A DNA stretch of 64,000 nucleotides from Parcubacteria bacterium C7867-004 (GTDB lineage: Bacteria > Patescibacteria > Paceibacteria > UBA9973 > UBA2103), in contig LFCN01000006.1 in assembly GCA_001189075.1 (NCBI GenBank), positions 1 through 64,000 of the forward strand. The letters are read 5' to 3'. Positions 57,253 through 64,000 of this stretch are shown piece after piece. The notes below the pieces were generated by a model. That model was not told the origin of the DNA. It worked only from the letters and a program-made list of their open reading frames with translations, and made no database searches. The translations under genes and the position numbers were made by a program. Position 1 is the first letter of the stretch; the number at the start of each line of letters is the position of its first letter.

Positions 57253-57366
57253 ATGGAGGAAGATGAGATTCTAGATCCAATCGAAAAGGAGGATGAGGAC
57301 GAGCTCGACGAGGAAGACCTTGAAGACGACGATCTCGTAGAAGAAGAGGAAGAAGACGAGATCTAA
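57253..57366 (+). CDS. 37-residue highly acidic peptide
   Basis: Reads MEEDEILDPIEKEDEDELDE then EDLEDDDLVEEEEEDEI, stop TAA; about 70 percent Asp/Glu. A TATAAT box (57229-57234) lies 18 nt upstream; a 7-codon frame starting ATG at 57243 overlaps its start out of frame and may couple translation. A terminator follows 2 nt after the stop, so this is a complete transcription unit. Could be a nucleic-acid mimic or chaperone-like peptide; unknown. Confidence 0.6.
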   Translation: MEEDEILDPIEKEDEDELDEEDLEDDDLVEEEEEDEI

Positions 57367-57368
57367 AG

Positions 57369-57393
57369 GAACGGCCCCAGTATGGGGCCGTTC
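57369..57393 (+). terminator. Terminator after the acidic peptide gene
   Basis: GAACGGCCCCA GTA TGGGGCCGTTC hairpin followed by TTCGT; weak T-tract. Confidence 0.7.
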
Positions 57394-57415
57394 TTCGTGA
57401 TAGCATGGGTCCATT

Positions 57416-59617
57416 ATGTCGAAAGGAATCAAGAAACGGGGCGGACTCCACAAGCATCTCGCCGATCCCCATCCCCTGCTCAGGGTTGCGTATTTCCTTG
57501 TTGGTGCACTCCTTCTCGTAGCGGGTGCGGGAATTCTGTGGGCAGCCCTCACCCCAATTCCCGACCTCAACTCCTTCGATTCCCGTAAGGTAGCCCAGTC
57601 GACGAAGATCTACGACCGTACGGGAAAGACCGTCCTCTACGATCTCAATCACGACGTCAGGCGCAATGTCGTCACTCTCTCCGAGATATCTCCGAATCTT
57701 CAAAAGGCAGCTATCGCTATCGAAGACTCTGATTTCTATCATCACAGCGGCGTAAGCTTCACCTCGACCGCCCGTGCCATCATCGTCGACATTAAGACGC
57801 AGTCGTTTGCGCAGGGCGGCTCGACCATAACGCAGCAGGTAGTGAAGAACACCATCCTCTCCGGACGGAAGGACCTGATACGCAAGTTCCAGGAGTGGGT
57901 GCTCGCCTGGAAACTGGAGCAGCGCTACACGAAGAACCAGATCCTCGAGTTCTATTTCAATGTGACTCCGTACGGCGGGACGCTCTATGGCGCGGAGGTC
58001 GCTTCCCGTGCATTCTTCGGAAAGTCCGCATCGGATCTCTCGGTTGCTGAGGCGGCGTACCTTGCAGCGATCCCTCAGCTCCCTACCTACTACTCCCCGT
58101 ACGGCAACAACCGCAAGGATCTCGATGAGCGCAAGGACCTCGTCCTTTCGCGCATGAAAGTTCTTGGCTACCTCACCGAAGAGGAATATCAGGCCGCCAA
58201 GAAAGACGAGGTTATCTTCAGCCGACAGCGGGACAACTCCATCCTTGCCCCGCACTTCGTGTTCTACATCGAGCAACAGCTCGAACAGAAGTACGGCCCT
58301 GATGTTGTTACCGAAGGACTCTCCGTTATAACGACGCTTGATGCCGAGCTCCAGAATGCGGCCCAGACCATCGTTAAGGACTATGCGACCGCCAACACTG
58401 CTAAGTTCAACGCCTCGAATGCGGCACTGGTAGCCATCGACCCTAAGACGGGACAGATACTGGCGATGGTGGGGTCACGCGATTACTTCGATGAGGACAT
58501 AGACGGCAACTACAACTCGGCCATCGCGCTTCGCCAGCCGGGCTCGTCCTTCAAGCCGTTCGTATACGCGACCGCTCTTGAGAAGGGTTACACCCCGGAG
58601 TCGGTGGTGTTCGACCTTCCGACGCAGTTCTCGACAGTGTGCGCCGCGTCCGAAACCACGAACAGTGAACCTCCCTGCTACGCACCAGGAAACTACGACG
58701 ACAAGTTCCGTGGACCAATGACCTTCACTACTGCACTCGCGCAGTCCATTAACATTCCGGCGGTCCAGACGCTCTACCTCGCCGGTATTAAGAACGTCAT
58801 CGGACTCGCTGAACGCTTGGGCATCACGACCCTCGGAGACGCAAAGGAATACGGCCTTTCGTTCGCGCTTGGCGCCGCTGAAGTGAAGCTGCTCGACCTC
58901 GTAAGCGCATACAGTGTCTTTGCGAATGACGGCGTACGCAATCCTGCGGTCGGCATCCTTGAGATACGCGATATGAAGGGCAAGGTGATCGAGAAGTTCA
59001 CCGCAGCCCCTCAGCAAGCGATCGATGCGGGTGTTGCTCGCCAGATATCCAGCATGCTCTCGAATAACGAGGCACGCTTCCCTGAGTATCCTCCGAACAA
59101 CCCGCTCCACTTCAACGAGTACGATGTCGCGGCGAAGACCGGAACCACGAACGAGTCCCGTGACGCTTGGACCGTAGGCTTCACCCCGACTATCGCCGTC
59201 GGTGTCTGGGCAGGAAACAATAACAATACGCCGATGGTGAAGGAGATCGCGGGCTACATCGTAGCGCCGATGTGGCATGCGTTCATGGCCGAGGCACTTC
59301 AGAAAATGCCGGAAGAGGTATTCAACGAGCCGCCCGCCATCTCTGAGTCTGCCGCACCTGCACTTCGCGGTATCATTTACGTTCCGTCAGGCGCAGGCAC
59401 GCAAGCTCACAGCCTCCTTCACTGGACCGACAAGGAGAACCCGCTCGGCCCTCCTCCTGCTAATCCGTTCCGTGATCCGCAGTATGCGTACTGGGAATAT
59501 CCTATCCAGACCTGGCTCGCGAACGGTTCGCCGACCCTGTTCGGCGCACAAGCCACATCAACGGCGAGCTCGACGCCCGGCATTGGAATCGACGGCAGCG
59601 ACATCGGAGGCCAATAG
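57416..59617 (+). CDS. Class A penicillin-binding protein (PBP1A type)
   Basis: 733 residues: cytoplasmic basic start, one membrane helix (about 23-46), glycosyltransferase domain (about 75-245; AIAIEDSDFYHHSGVSFTST, GGSTITQQVVKN, EFYFNVTPYGG) and transpeptidase domain with SxxK in RQPGSSFKPFVYA, SxN in AQSINIPAVQTL and KTG in AAKTGTTNESRDAW. The C-terminus has a Pro/Ser-rich tail. Builds and cross-links peptidoglycan. Confidence 0.96.
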   Translation: MSKGIKKRGGLHKHLADPHPLLRVAYFLVGALLLVAGAGILWAALTPIPDLNSFDSRKVAQSTKIYDRTGKTVLYDLNHDVRRNVVTLSEISPNLQKAAIAIEDSDFYHHSGVSFTSTARAIIVDIKTQSFAQGGSTITQQVVKNTILSGRKDLIRKFQEWVLAWKLEQRYTKNQILEFYFNVTPYGGTLYGAEVASRAFFGKSASDLSVAEAAYLAAIPQLPTYYSPYGNNRKDLDERKDLVLSRMKVLGYLTEEEYQAAKKDEVIFSRQRDNSILAPHFVFYIEQQLEQKYGPDVVTEGLSVITTLDAELQNAAQTIVKDYATANTAKFNASNAALVAIDPKTGQILAMVGSRDYFDEDIDGNYNSAIALRQPGSSFKPFVYATALEKGYTPESVVFDLPTQFSTVCAASETTNSEPPCYAPGNYDDKFRGPMTFTTALAQSINIPAVQTLYLAGIKNVIGLAERLGITTLGDAKEYGLSFALGAAEVKLLDLVSAYSVFANDGVRNPAVGILEIRDMKGKVIEKFTAAPQQAIDAGVARQISSMLSNNEARFPEYPPNNPLHFNEYDVAAKTGTTNESRDAWTVGFTPTIAVGVWAGNNNNTPMVKEIAGYIVAPMWHAFMAEALQKMPEEVFNEPPAISESAAPALRGIIYVPSGAGTQAHSLLHWTDKENPLGPPPANPFRDPQYAYWEYPIQTWLANGSPTLFGAQATSTASSTPGIGIDGSDIGGQ

Positions 59618-59645
59618 AAAAAGCGCCCGGAGGGGCGCTTTTTCT
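59616..59645. terminator. Bidirectional terminator between the PBP gene and dnaN
   Basis: AGAAAAAGCGCCC GGAG GGGCGCTTTTTCT, 13-bp perfect stem between converging genes; overlaps the PBP stop codon. Confidence 0.92.
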
Positions 59646-59660
59646 TTCTTCCCGCGATCT

Positions 59661-60761
59661 CTACTGGTTCATCGGCATCACGAGATAGAGGAACGAGGCG
59701 TCCCCGGTTCCCCGCAGCACCATGGCGCGTCCTATGCCGCTTGCCGCCAGCGTCACGCTTTCAGCCGTAATGGAAGGGAGTGGGGCGGACAGGTAGCGGT
59801 GATTGAAGGAAAGCTCGACGCCGTCGCCTGAAATAGCACCCATGACCGCTTCGTCCGAATCCCCCACATCGGCATTCTGTGCGGAAAGCGAGATACGCTT
59901 CTGTCCCGGATCGAACCCGAGCTTCACTTTCTGGAATGCGTCCGAGAAGATAGCGGTCCGCTTGAGCGCGGCTTCAAAATCCTTCTTGAGGAGTGTCGCT
60001 TCGGCGATGAAGGTCTTAGGGATTATCTGCGCGTAGTCAGGGTAGTTCGCCGCAACGAGACGGGTCGTAACGACACCCCGACTCCAGAAGAACGCGCACT
60101 GGTGATCATCCACGCTTACCCGTATGTCCTCGTCTGGGAGCGCCTGCATGATATCTACGGCATTCTTTGCAGGGATGAGCATCGTGAAGGGTGCGATCGT
60201 CTCCTTGAGCGATATCTTTTTCTCCGCAAGACGGAACGAATCGGTCGCAACCGCCTTGAGCACACCACCCTCGGCACTTATAAGAACGCTCGCGAGCTCA
60301 GGACGAACGCTCGAGGTAGAGGCATACGACATTACGGACGTAACGAGAGCTCGTAGAACGCTTCCTGGAAGCGAGAATGACACTGCGCCGGACTCAGGGA
60401 GCGGAAGCGTAGGGAAATCCTCGTAGGGAAGCGTTTTGAGCGTACTGCGCCCGCTTCCTCCCGACACCGAGACCGTGTCTCCGGAGTGTTCGAGTGTAAG
60501 GGTGCCGTTCCCCGAAAGAGAGGCGGCGATATCCCGCAACGTTGAGGCGGGAAGCGCTACGACACCCGGTTCCTTTATCGTGCCTTCGGCTTTCATGTCG
60601 ACGCCGGTCTCAAGGTTTGTGGCACGGAACTTGATACCGTCATCTCCCGCTATGATCGCTATGCCCGCGAGAACGGGAAGCGTTCCGCTCCTGCGCTCAG
60701 CGAATCGTGCGACGTTCTGCACCGTTTCCGCGAAGACCTTCTTTTCCAGGGTTAGTATCAT
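59661..60761 (-). CDS. dnaN: DNA polymerase III beta sliding clamp
   Basis: 366 residues, normal length, three clamp domains. Landmarks: ILTLEKKVFAETVQNVARFA, RSGTLPVLAGIAI, TDSFRLAEKKISL, ANYPDYAQIIPKTF and the C-terminal MVLRGTGDASFLYLVMPMNQ. Encircles DNA and tethers polymerases. Downstream of dnaA in the classical order, separated by a 225-bp structured spacer. Confidence 0.97.
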   Translation of the reverse strand: MILTLEKKVFAETVQNVARFAERRSGTLPVLAGIAIIAGDDGIKFRATNLETGVDMKAEGTIKEPGVVALPASTLRDIAASLSGNGTLTLEHSGDTVSVSGGSGRSTLKTLPYEDFPTLPLPESGAVSFSLPGSVLRALVTSVMSYASTSSVRPELASVLISAEGGVLKAVATDSFRLAEKKISLKETIAPFTMLIPAKNAVDIMQALPDEDIRVSVDDHQCAFFWSRGVVTTRLVAANYPDYAQIIPKTFIAEATLLKKDFEAALKRTAIFSDAFQKVKLGFDPGQKRISLSAQNADVGDSDEAVMGAISGDGVELSFNHRYLSAPLPSITAESVTLAASGIGRAMVLRGTGDASFLYLVMPMNQ

Positions 60762-60986
60762 AAATAAGAAATACGAAGAGTAAGAAGGGGGTGTTGATAG
60801 GTGGAAAACTCAATTATCGCCCGTACTTTCTCGGCTAGGCGAGACTGCAGATTCTCGCATGCTGTTGAAAACCTCCCAGTTGTTGCTGCTATCTGGGGAC
60901 AAGTGCCTCGCGGCACCGGACCTGTCCCCGGCAATCCCTTCTCTGCCCCCGTGCTGTAAGAAAGGTTATACATACGATATCCCCAA
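60762..60986. other. dnaA-dnaN spacer, candidate replication origin element
   Basis: Contains three 9-mers one mismatch from the DnaA box: GGTGGAAAA (60800-60808), TGTTGAAAA (60863-60871) and TTATACATA (60966-60974). A large hairpin GGGGACA/TGTCCCC (60895-60901 with 60923-60929) encloses an inner GTGCC/GGCAC stem. It has no T-tract, so it is not an ordinary terminator. Origin function is inferred from position. Confidence 0.4.
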
Positions 60987-62336
60987 TTATACCAACAGCG
61001 TGCGAATATCCTGAATCTCCTTTGCGAGCTCCTGATCAACCAGGATCTCCCGCTTCACCTTCTCGCACGAGTGTATGACGGTAGTGTGGTCGCGACCACC
61101 AAGCTTCGAGCCTATGGTCGGATACGAGACACTGAAATCTTCACGTAGCAGGTACATGATCACCTGCCTAGGACGCACCACCTCCCTCCTGCGTGTCTTC
61201 TCATAGATACTCTCCTCGTCTATGCCGTAGTACTCGGCAACCTTTGAGACCACATGCTTCACGGACACGGTCTTCTGTGGGCGTGCGAACGAGCGCAGCG
61301 ACTGGCGCACTTCAGCAAGATCCGGCGGCACGCCCTTCACCTGGGTATGGCAGACGACGCTGTTTATGACTCCCTCAAGCTCGCGGATCGAGCCGGATAT
61401 CGAGATAGCGATGTATTCGATAACCTCATCGGACAGGTTCACGCCGTGCGCAGCGGCCTTCTTCCGCACGATAGCCATGCGGCTCTCGATATCCGGCTCT
61501 CCGATGTCTATGGTCATGCCGCTCGCTAAGCGGCCGCGCAGACGTTCCGCGATATCAGGAATCGCTACCGGCGCCCTATCGGACGAGAAGATGATCTGCT
61601 TGTTGTTGTCGTAGAGCGCGTTAAAGAGATGGAAGAGCTCTTCCTGGGTCTTCTCCTGGCGAGAGAGGAACTGCACGTCGTCCATAATCAACAGGTCGAA
61701 CTGGCGGTACTTCTCCTTGAAGCGGCTCGAGGTGCCCGCCTGGATGGCGTCGGCGAACTCCGACTTGAACTTCTCCGATGCGAGATAGAAGACTTTGCGG
61801 CTAGGGTACAGCTTCTTATACTGGTTCCCGATGGCTTGTATAAGGTGCGTCTTCCCGCGGCCGGTGTCTCCGTAGATGAAGAGTGGGTTGTACGTTATTC
61901 CAGGACGCTTCATGGCCGTTTCTGCCGCCATATAGGCCAGCTGGTTGAAGTCCCCTATCACGAACGAGTCGAAGGTATAGCGCGGATTCAGGTTGTCGCT
62001 CTTGTTTATATAGAACTCGTCGAGCGGCATCTCGGTGGTCTGCTGCGGGATACGCTTCACCTCTTTCGGCTTGCGGCGATCGTCTTTCACGATCATGTAC
62101 TCGATATTCCGGTACTCGTAGGAGACGGAGCGGATGATCTTGAGCAGGAGCGCGTTGAATTTCTTGAGATACCAGTCCCTGAAGAACTGGCTCGGCACCC
62201 CGACGAAGACAATGCCGTCTTCGATCTTTACGATAGAGCTGTCACGGAACCAGGTGTTGAAATTCGCCGGCGAAATGGAGAGCTCCACTTGAGTAAGGAC
62301 ATATTCCCAGAGCTCGCGCGCATCAAGTCGGTTCAT
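60987..62336 (-). CDS. dnaA: Chromosomal replication initiator DnaA
   Basis: 449 residues. Domain I (1-80; LWEYVLTQVELSISPANFNT), AAA+ domain with NPLFIYGDTGRGKTHLIQAI (Walker A near 155), LLIMDDVQFLS (Walker B) and a Box VII Arg region, then domain IV helix-turn-helix with GGRDHTTVIHSCEKV. Melts the origin. A TATAAT (62346-62351, minus) lies 9 nt before the ATG. Confidence 0.98.
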   Translation of the reverse strand: MNRLDARELWEYVLTQVELSISPANFNTWFRDSSIVKIEDGIVFVGVPSQFFRDWYLKKFNALLLKIIRSVSYEYRNIEYMIVKDDRRKPKEVKRIPQQTTEMPLDEFYINKSDNLNPRYTFDSFVIGDFNQLAYMAAETAMKRPGITYNPLFIYGDTGRGKTHLIQAIGNQYKKLYPSRKVFYLASEKFKSEFADAIQAGTSSRFKEKYRQFDLLIMDDVQFLSRQEKTQEELFHLFNALYDNNKQIIFSSDRAPVAIPDIAERLRGRLASGMTIDIGEPDIESRMAIVRKKAAAHGVNLSDEVIEYIAISISGSIRELEGVINSVVCHTQVKGVPPDLAEVRQSLRSFARPQKTVSVKHVVSKVAEYYGIDEESIYEKTRRREVVRPRQVIMYLLREDFSVSYPTIGSKLGGRDHTTVIHSCEKVKREILVDQELAKEIQDIRTLLV

Positions 62337-62345
62337 CGTGGGCGT

Positions 62346-62427
62346 ATTATACGGGCGCGCCAGAGAAAGAGCGAACCTCCCCCTAACGAGGCATTTGCTT
62401 GCAGCTGGGCTGTCAACCTGGTACTAT
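62346..62427. promoter_or_regulatory. Divergent promoters of dnaA and rpmH
   Basis: Minus: TATAAT at 62346-62351 for dnaA. Plus: TTGCAG (62399-62404), 17 bp, TACTAT (62422-62427) for rpmH, whose ATG is 12 nt further on. Both leaders are too short for a normal Shine-Dalgarno. Confidence 0.75.
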
Positions 62428-62439
62428 CCTGTGCATACC

Positions 62440-62577
62440 ATGCCTAAGCGCACCTACCAGCCAAAGAAGCGTAAGCGCGCCCGCACCCACGGATTCCGTG
62501 CCCGCACCGCAACCAGCACCGGCCGAAACGTGCTTCTTCGCCGCCGCCGCAAGGGTCGCGCTAAGCTCACCGTCTAA
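62440..62577 (+). CDS. rpmH: 50S ribosomal protein L34
   Basis: 45 residues: MPKRTYQPKKRKRARTHGFR and GRNVLLRRRRKGRAKLTV, a textbook L34. The start at 62440 is set by the family; the longer frame upstream crosses the promoter. Its TAA overlaps the rnpA ATG (TAATG). Confidence 0.97.
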   Translation: MPKRTYQPKKRKRARTHGFRARTATSTGRNVLLRRRRKGRAKLTV

Positions 62578-62903
62578 TGCTTCCACGTAAACTGCGCCTT
62601 ACTCGGGCGCATTTTGCGCTCCACGGCTCTGAAAAACGGGTCGTAAGCCCGCATTTTTCCGTTTCGGTACGCCCTACGGCCGTAAGCGGGGGGTGTGCAG
62701 CCGTTATATCGAAGAAAGTCGCCAAGCTCTCCGTTACCCGACACAAGCTGAAGCGTCGGATACTTGCCGTGATGGGCCCGTGGTGCGGCGAGAGCCGGTC
62801 TCTGGTGGTGTATGCTCGCCCGGGCAGCGCCGAGCTTGGTTTTGATGAGCTCTCGCAAGAGCTTGAGGGGCTCCTGGTTCGCGCGCTCGGACAGATACGG
62901 TAG
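62577..62903 (+). CDS. rnpA: Ribonuclease P protein component
   Basis: 108 residues. The central cleft motif VISKKVAKLSVTRHKLKRRI carries the conserved RNR-type basic helix. Binds RNase P RNA to mature tRNA 5' ends; the RNA gene itself is not in this window. Coupled to rpmH by a one-base overlap, the near-universal arrangement. Confidence 0.93.
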   Translation: MLPRKLRLTRAHFALHGSEKRVVSPHFSVSVRPTAVSGGCAAVISKKVAKLSVTRHKLKRRILAVMGPWCGESRSLVVYARPGSAELGFDELSQELEGLLVRALGQIR

Positions 62904-62913
62904 ACTGTCCTCC

Positions 62914-63654
62914 ATGGCTTCCCTCTTTCACACGTTCATATACGTTCCGATCTACAACTTGCTGATATTCTTCGTGGATATCATTCCCGGGGGCGACGTC
63001 GGTCTCGCGGTGATCGCAGCGACGCTCGTCGTCCGTCTCATAATCATGCCGCTCTCGTTCGCGCAGCTTCGTACCGGTCGCGTCATGCGACTCCTTCAGC
63101 CGGAAATGAAGGAGATACAGGTGAAGTACAAGGACGACCCTGAGCGAAAGGCCAAGGAGACCTTCGCGCTCTACAAGCGGTACGGACTCAATCCGTTCGC
63201 CGGCATATTCACCGCTCTTCTGCAGATCCCTATACTGCTCGGGCTCTATTTCGTATTCAACAGCCACACCCTCCTTACTATCGATACCGCCATGCTCTAT
63301 GGCTTTGTGTCGGCGCCGTCCGTAATAACCCCCCTCTTCCTTGGCATTTTCTCGGTAGCAGGAACCAGCATATTCCTTGCTGCTCTTGCGGCCCTGCTTC
63401 AGGGCGCCCAGATCTGGTACGCGGTCCCTGTCCCACCCAAACCCGAGAAGCCGGGCACTGACCTATCGGCAGACTTCGCACGCAGCATGGCACTTAATAT
63501 GCGTTTTCTGCTTCCGGTTATCATCGGCGTAGCCGCGTTCTACACCTCAAACGCGATCGCGCTCTACTTCATTACCACGGCGCTCGTGAGCATCGTTCAG
63601 GAATTCGTCGTTCGCAAACAGAAGGTCGAGCCGGTAGAGGTTGCCGCCGCCTAG
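62914..63654 (+). CDS. yidC: Membrane protein insertase YidC (Oxa1 type)
   Basis: 246 residues, the short form without the large periplasmic domain. Features: FFVDIIPGGDVGLAVIAATL, LQPEMKEIQVKYKDDPERKA (cytoplasmic hairpin), RYGLNPFAGIFTALLQIPIL, and later helices to VSIVQEFVVRKQ. Start at 62914 (MASLFHTFIY); TAGACT ends 7 nt upstream although read-through from rnpA is also likely. Confidence 0.94.
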   Translation: MASLFHTFIYVPIYNLLIFFVDIIPGGDVGLAVIAATLVVRLIIMPLSFAQLRTGRVMRLLQPEMKEIQVKYKDDPERKAKETFALYKRYGLNPFAGIFTALLQIPILLGLYFVFNSHTLLTIDTAMLYGFVSAPSVITPLFLGIFSVAGTSIFLAALAALLQGAQIWYAVPVPPKPEKPGTDLSADFARSMALNMRFLLPVIIGVAAFYTSNAIALYFITTALVSIVQEFVVRKQKVEPVEVAAA

Positions 63655-63657
63655 AAC

Positions 63658-63695
63658 AGTACAGAAAAGGCCGCAAATGCGGCCTTTTCTGTACT
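63658..63695. terminator. Bidirectional terminator after yidC
   Basis: AGTACAGAAAAGGCCGC AAAT GCGGCCTTTTCTGTACT, 17-bp perfect stem between converging genes. Confidence 0.93.
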
Positions 63696-63707
63696 CAGTA
63701 CTTTGTA

Positions 63708-64000
63708 TTAGAGATCGTACGACCAGAGGGAGCCGTCCCTCTGGTTCGTGAAGATGAGCACATCCGATTCGCGGTCAACCGTCAGTGCTACGGCGTCTAT
63801 CTCCACATCCCCTACCTGCAAAGGATCAACGATAAGGGTTGCGAGACGAGTGTCGAGATCGACCCTCCAGAGACGGTCGGTAAAGGCGTAGGCGCCCTGG
63901 TACCAGTCGTCCGGCGAAGCCTTTGATAGCGTGGTCGGAACGCCGCAGTACACTCCCCTGCCCCCTGCTTCCCATGCGCACTTATCCGCGATGGTTGCGA
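63708..64000 (-). CDS. C-terminal part of an unidentified protein (runs off the right edge)
   Basis: At least 96 residues, frame open to the window end. Segments such as RLWRVDLDTRLATLIVDPLQ and FTNQRDGSLWSYDL look like blades of a beta-propeller, and two Cys (DKCAWEAGGRGVYCGVP) may pair, suggesting an exported protein. An internal start is not needed; the gene continues to the right. Family unknown. Confidence 0.6.
   Translation of the reverse strand, partial: ATIADKCAWEAGGRGVYCGVPTTLSKASPDDWYQGAYAFTDRLWRVDLDTRLATLIVDPLQVGDVEIDAVALTVDRESDVLIFTNQRDGSLWSYDL

Overview
The window comes from a small-genome bacterium of the candidate phyla radiation, most likely Parcubacteria (OD1), with moderate-to-high G+C and the standard genetic code (TGA is used as a stop, for example by tmk and polA). 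Evidence: the S6-SSB-S18 operon has no L9, L11 has no L1 beside it, tRNA genes are scattered singly, the type IV pilus set is PilB/PilM/PilN/PilO-like, many short membrane or surface proteins match no well-known family, and several essential enzymes are compact or oddly built. I saw no phage, insertion sequence, CRISPR array, restriction system or secondary-metabolite cluster.

Layout. 1-1.5 kb: the 5' part of a 23S rRNA gene (minus) with its own promoter region and no 16S upstream. 1.5-8.1 kb: an MscS-like channel, a regulator, the L10-L7/L12 operon with an L10 leader, and two exported peptidoglycan-binding surface proteins, the larger with a roughly 400-nt structured leader. 8.3-14.7 kb: a HTH regulator, ftsK, recA, an ECF-like sigma factor with a membrane partner, and efp. 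14.5-29.5 kb: S18/SSB/S6, TatD, MetRS, an AI-2E transporter, GlyRS, a large surface protein, RecO, IleRS with an embedded histidine-phosphatase domain, and ArgRS. 29.5-34.7 kb: a prepilin-like peptide and a nucleotide block (glyA, tmk, dut, dCMP deaminase, thyA, a Dcd/Dut-family protein, DHFR). 34.7-41.6 kb: L11-NusG-SecE, SIMPL and ZIP proteins, MscL, L19, RluA-type synthase, a ClpP-like protein and tRNAs. 41.6-49 kb: pilM/N/O, a tRNA-binding protein, ruvX, tRNA-Ser and tRNA-Arg genes, S20, ruvA, a Mur ligase. 49-57.4 kb: holA, polA, tsaE, pilB, ruvB, yebC, ruvC. 57.4-64 kb: a class A PBP, dnaN, dnaA, rpmH, rnpA and yidC, the classical origin neighbourhood.

Themes. Complete RuvABC plus RecA and RecO give a recombination kit. 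Thymidylate synthesis is concentrated in 7 kb, and its ThyA has Asp where the dUMP-recognising Asn is expected. IleRS, EF-P, ClpP-like, MurE-like and PolA proteins all depart from textbook architecture. About ten genes have a -10 box ending exactly 6 or 7 nt before the ATG, pointing to widespread leaderless transcription. Most transcription units end in long symmetrical hairpins that can work in both directions.
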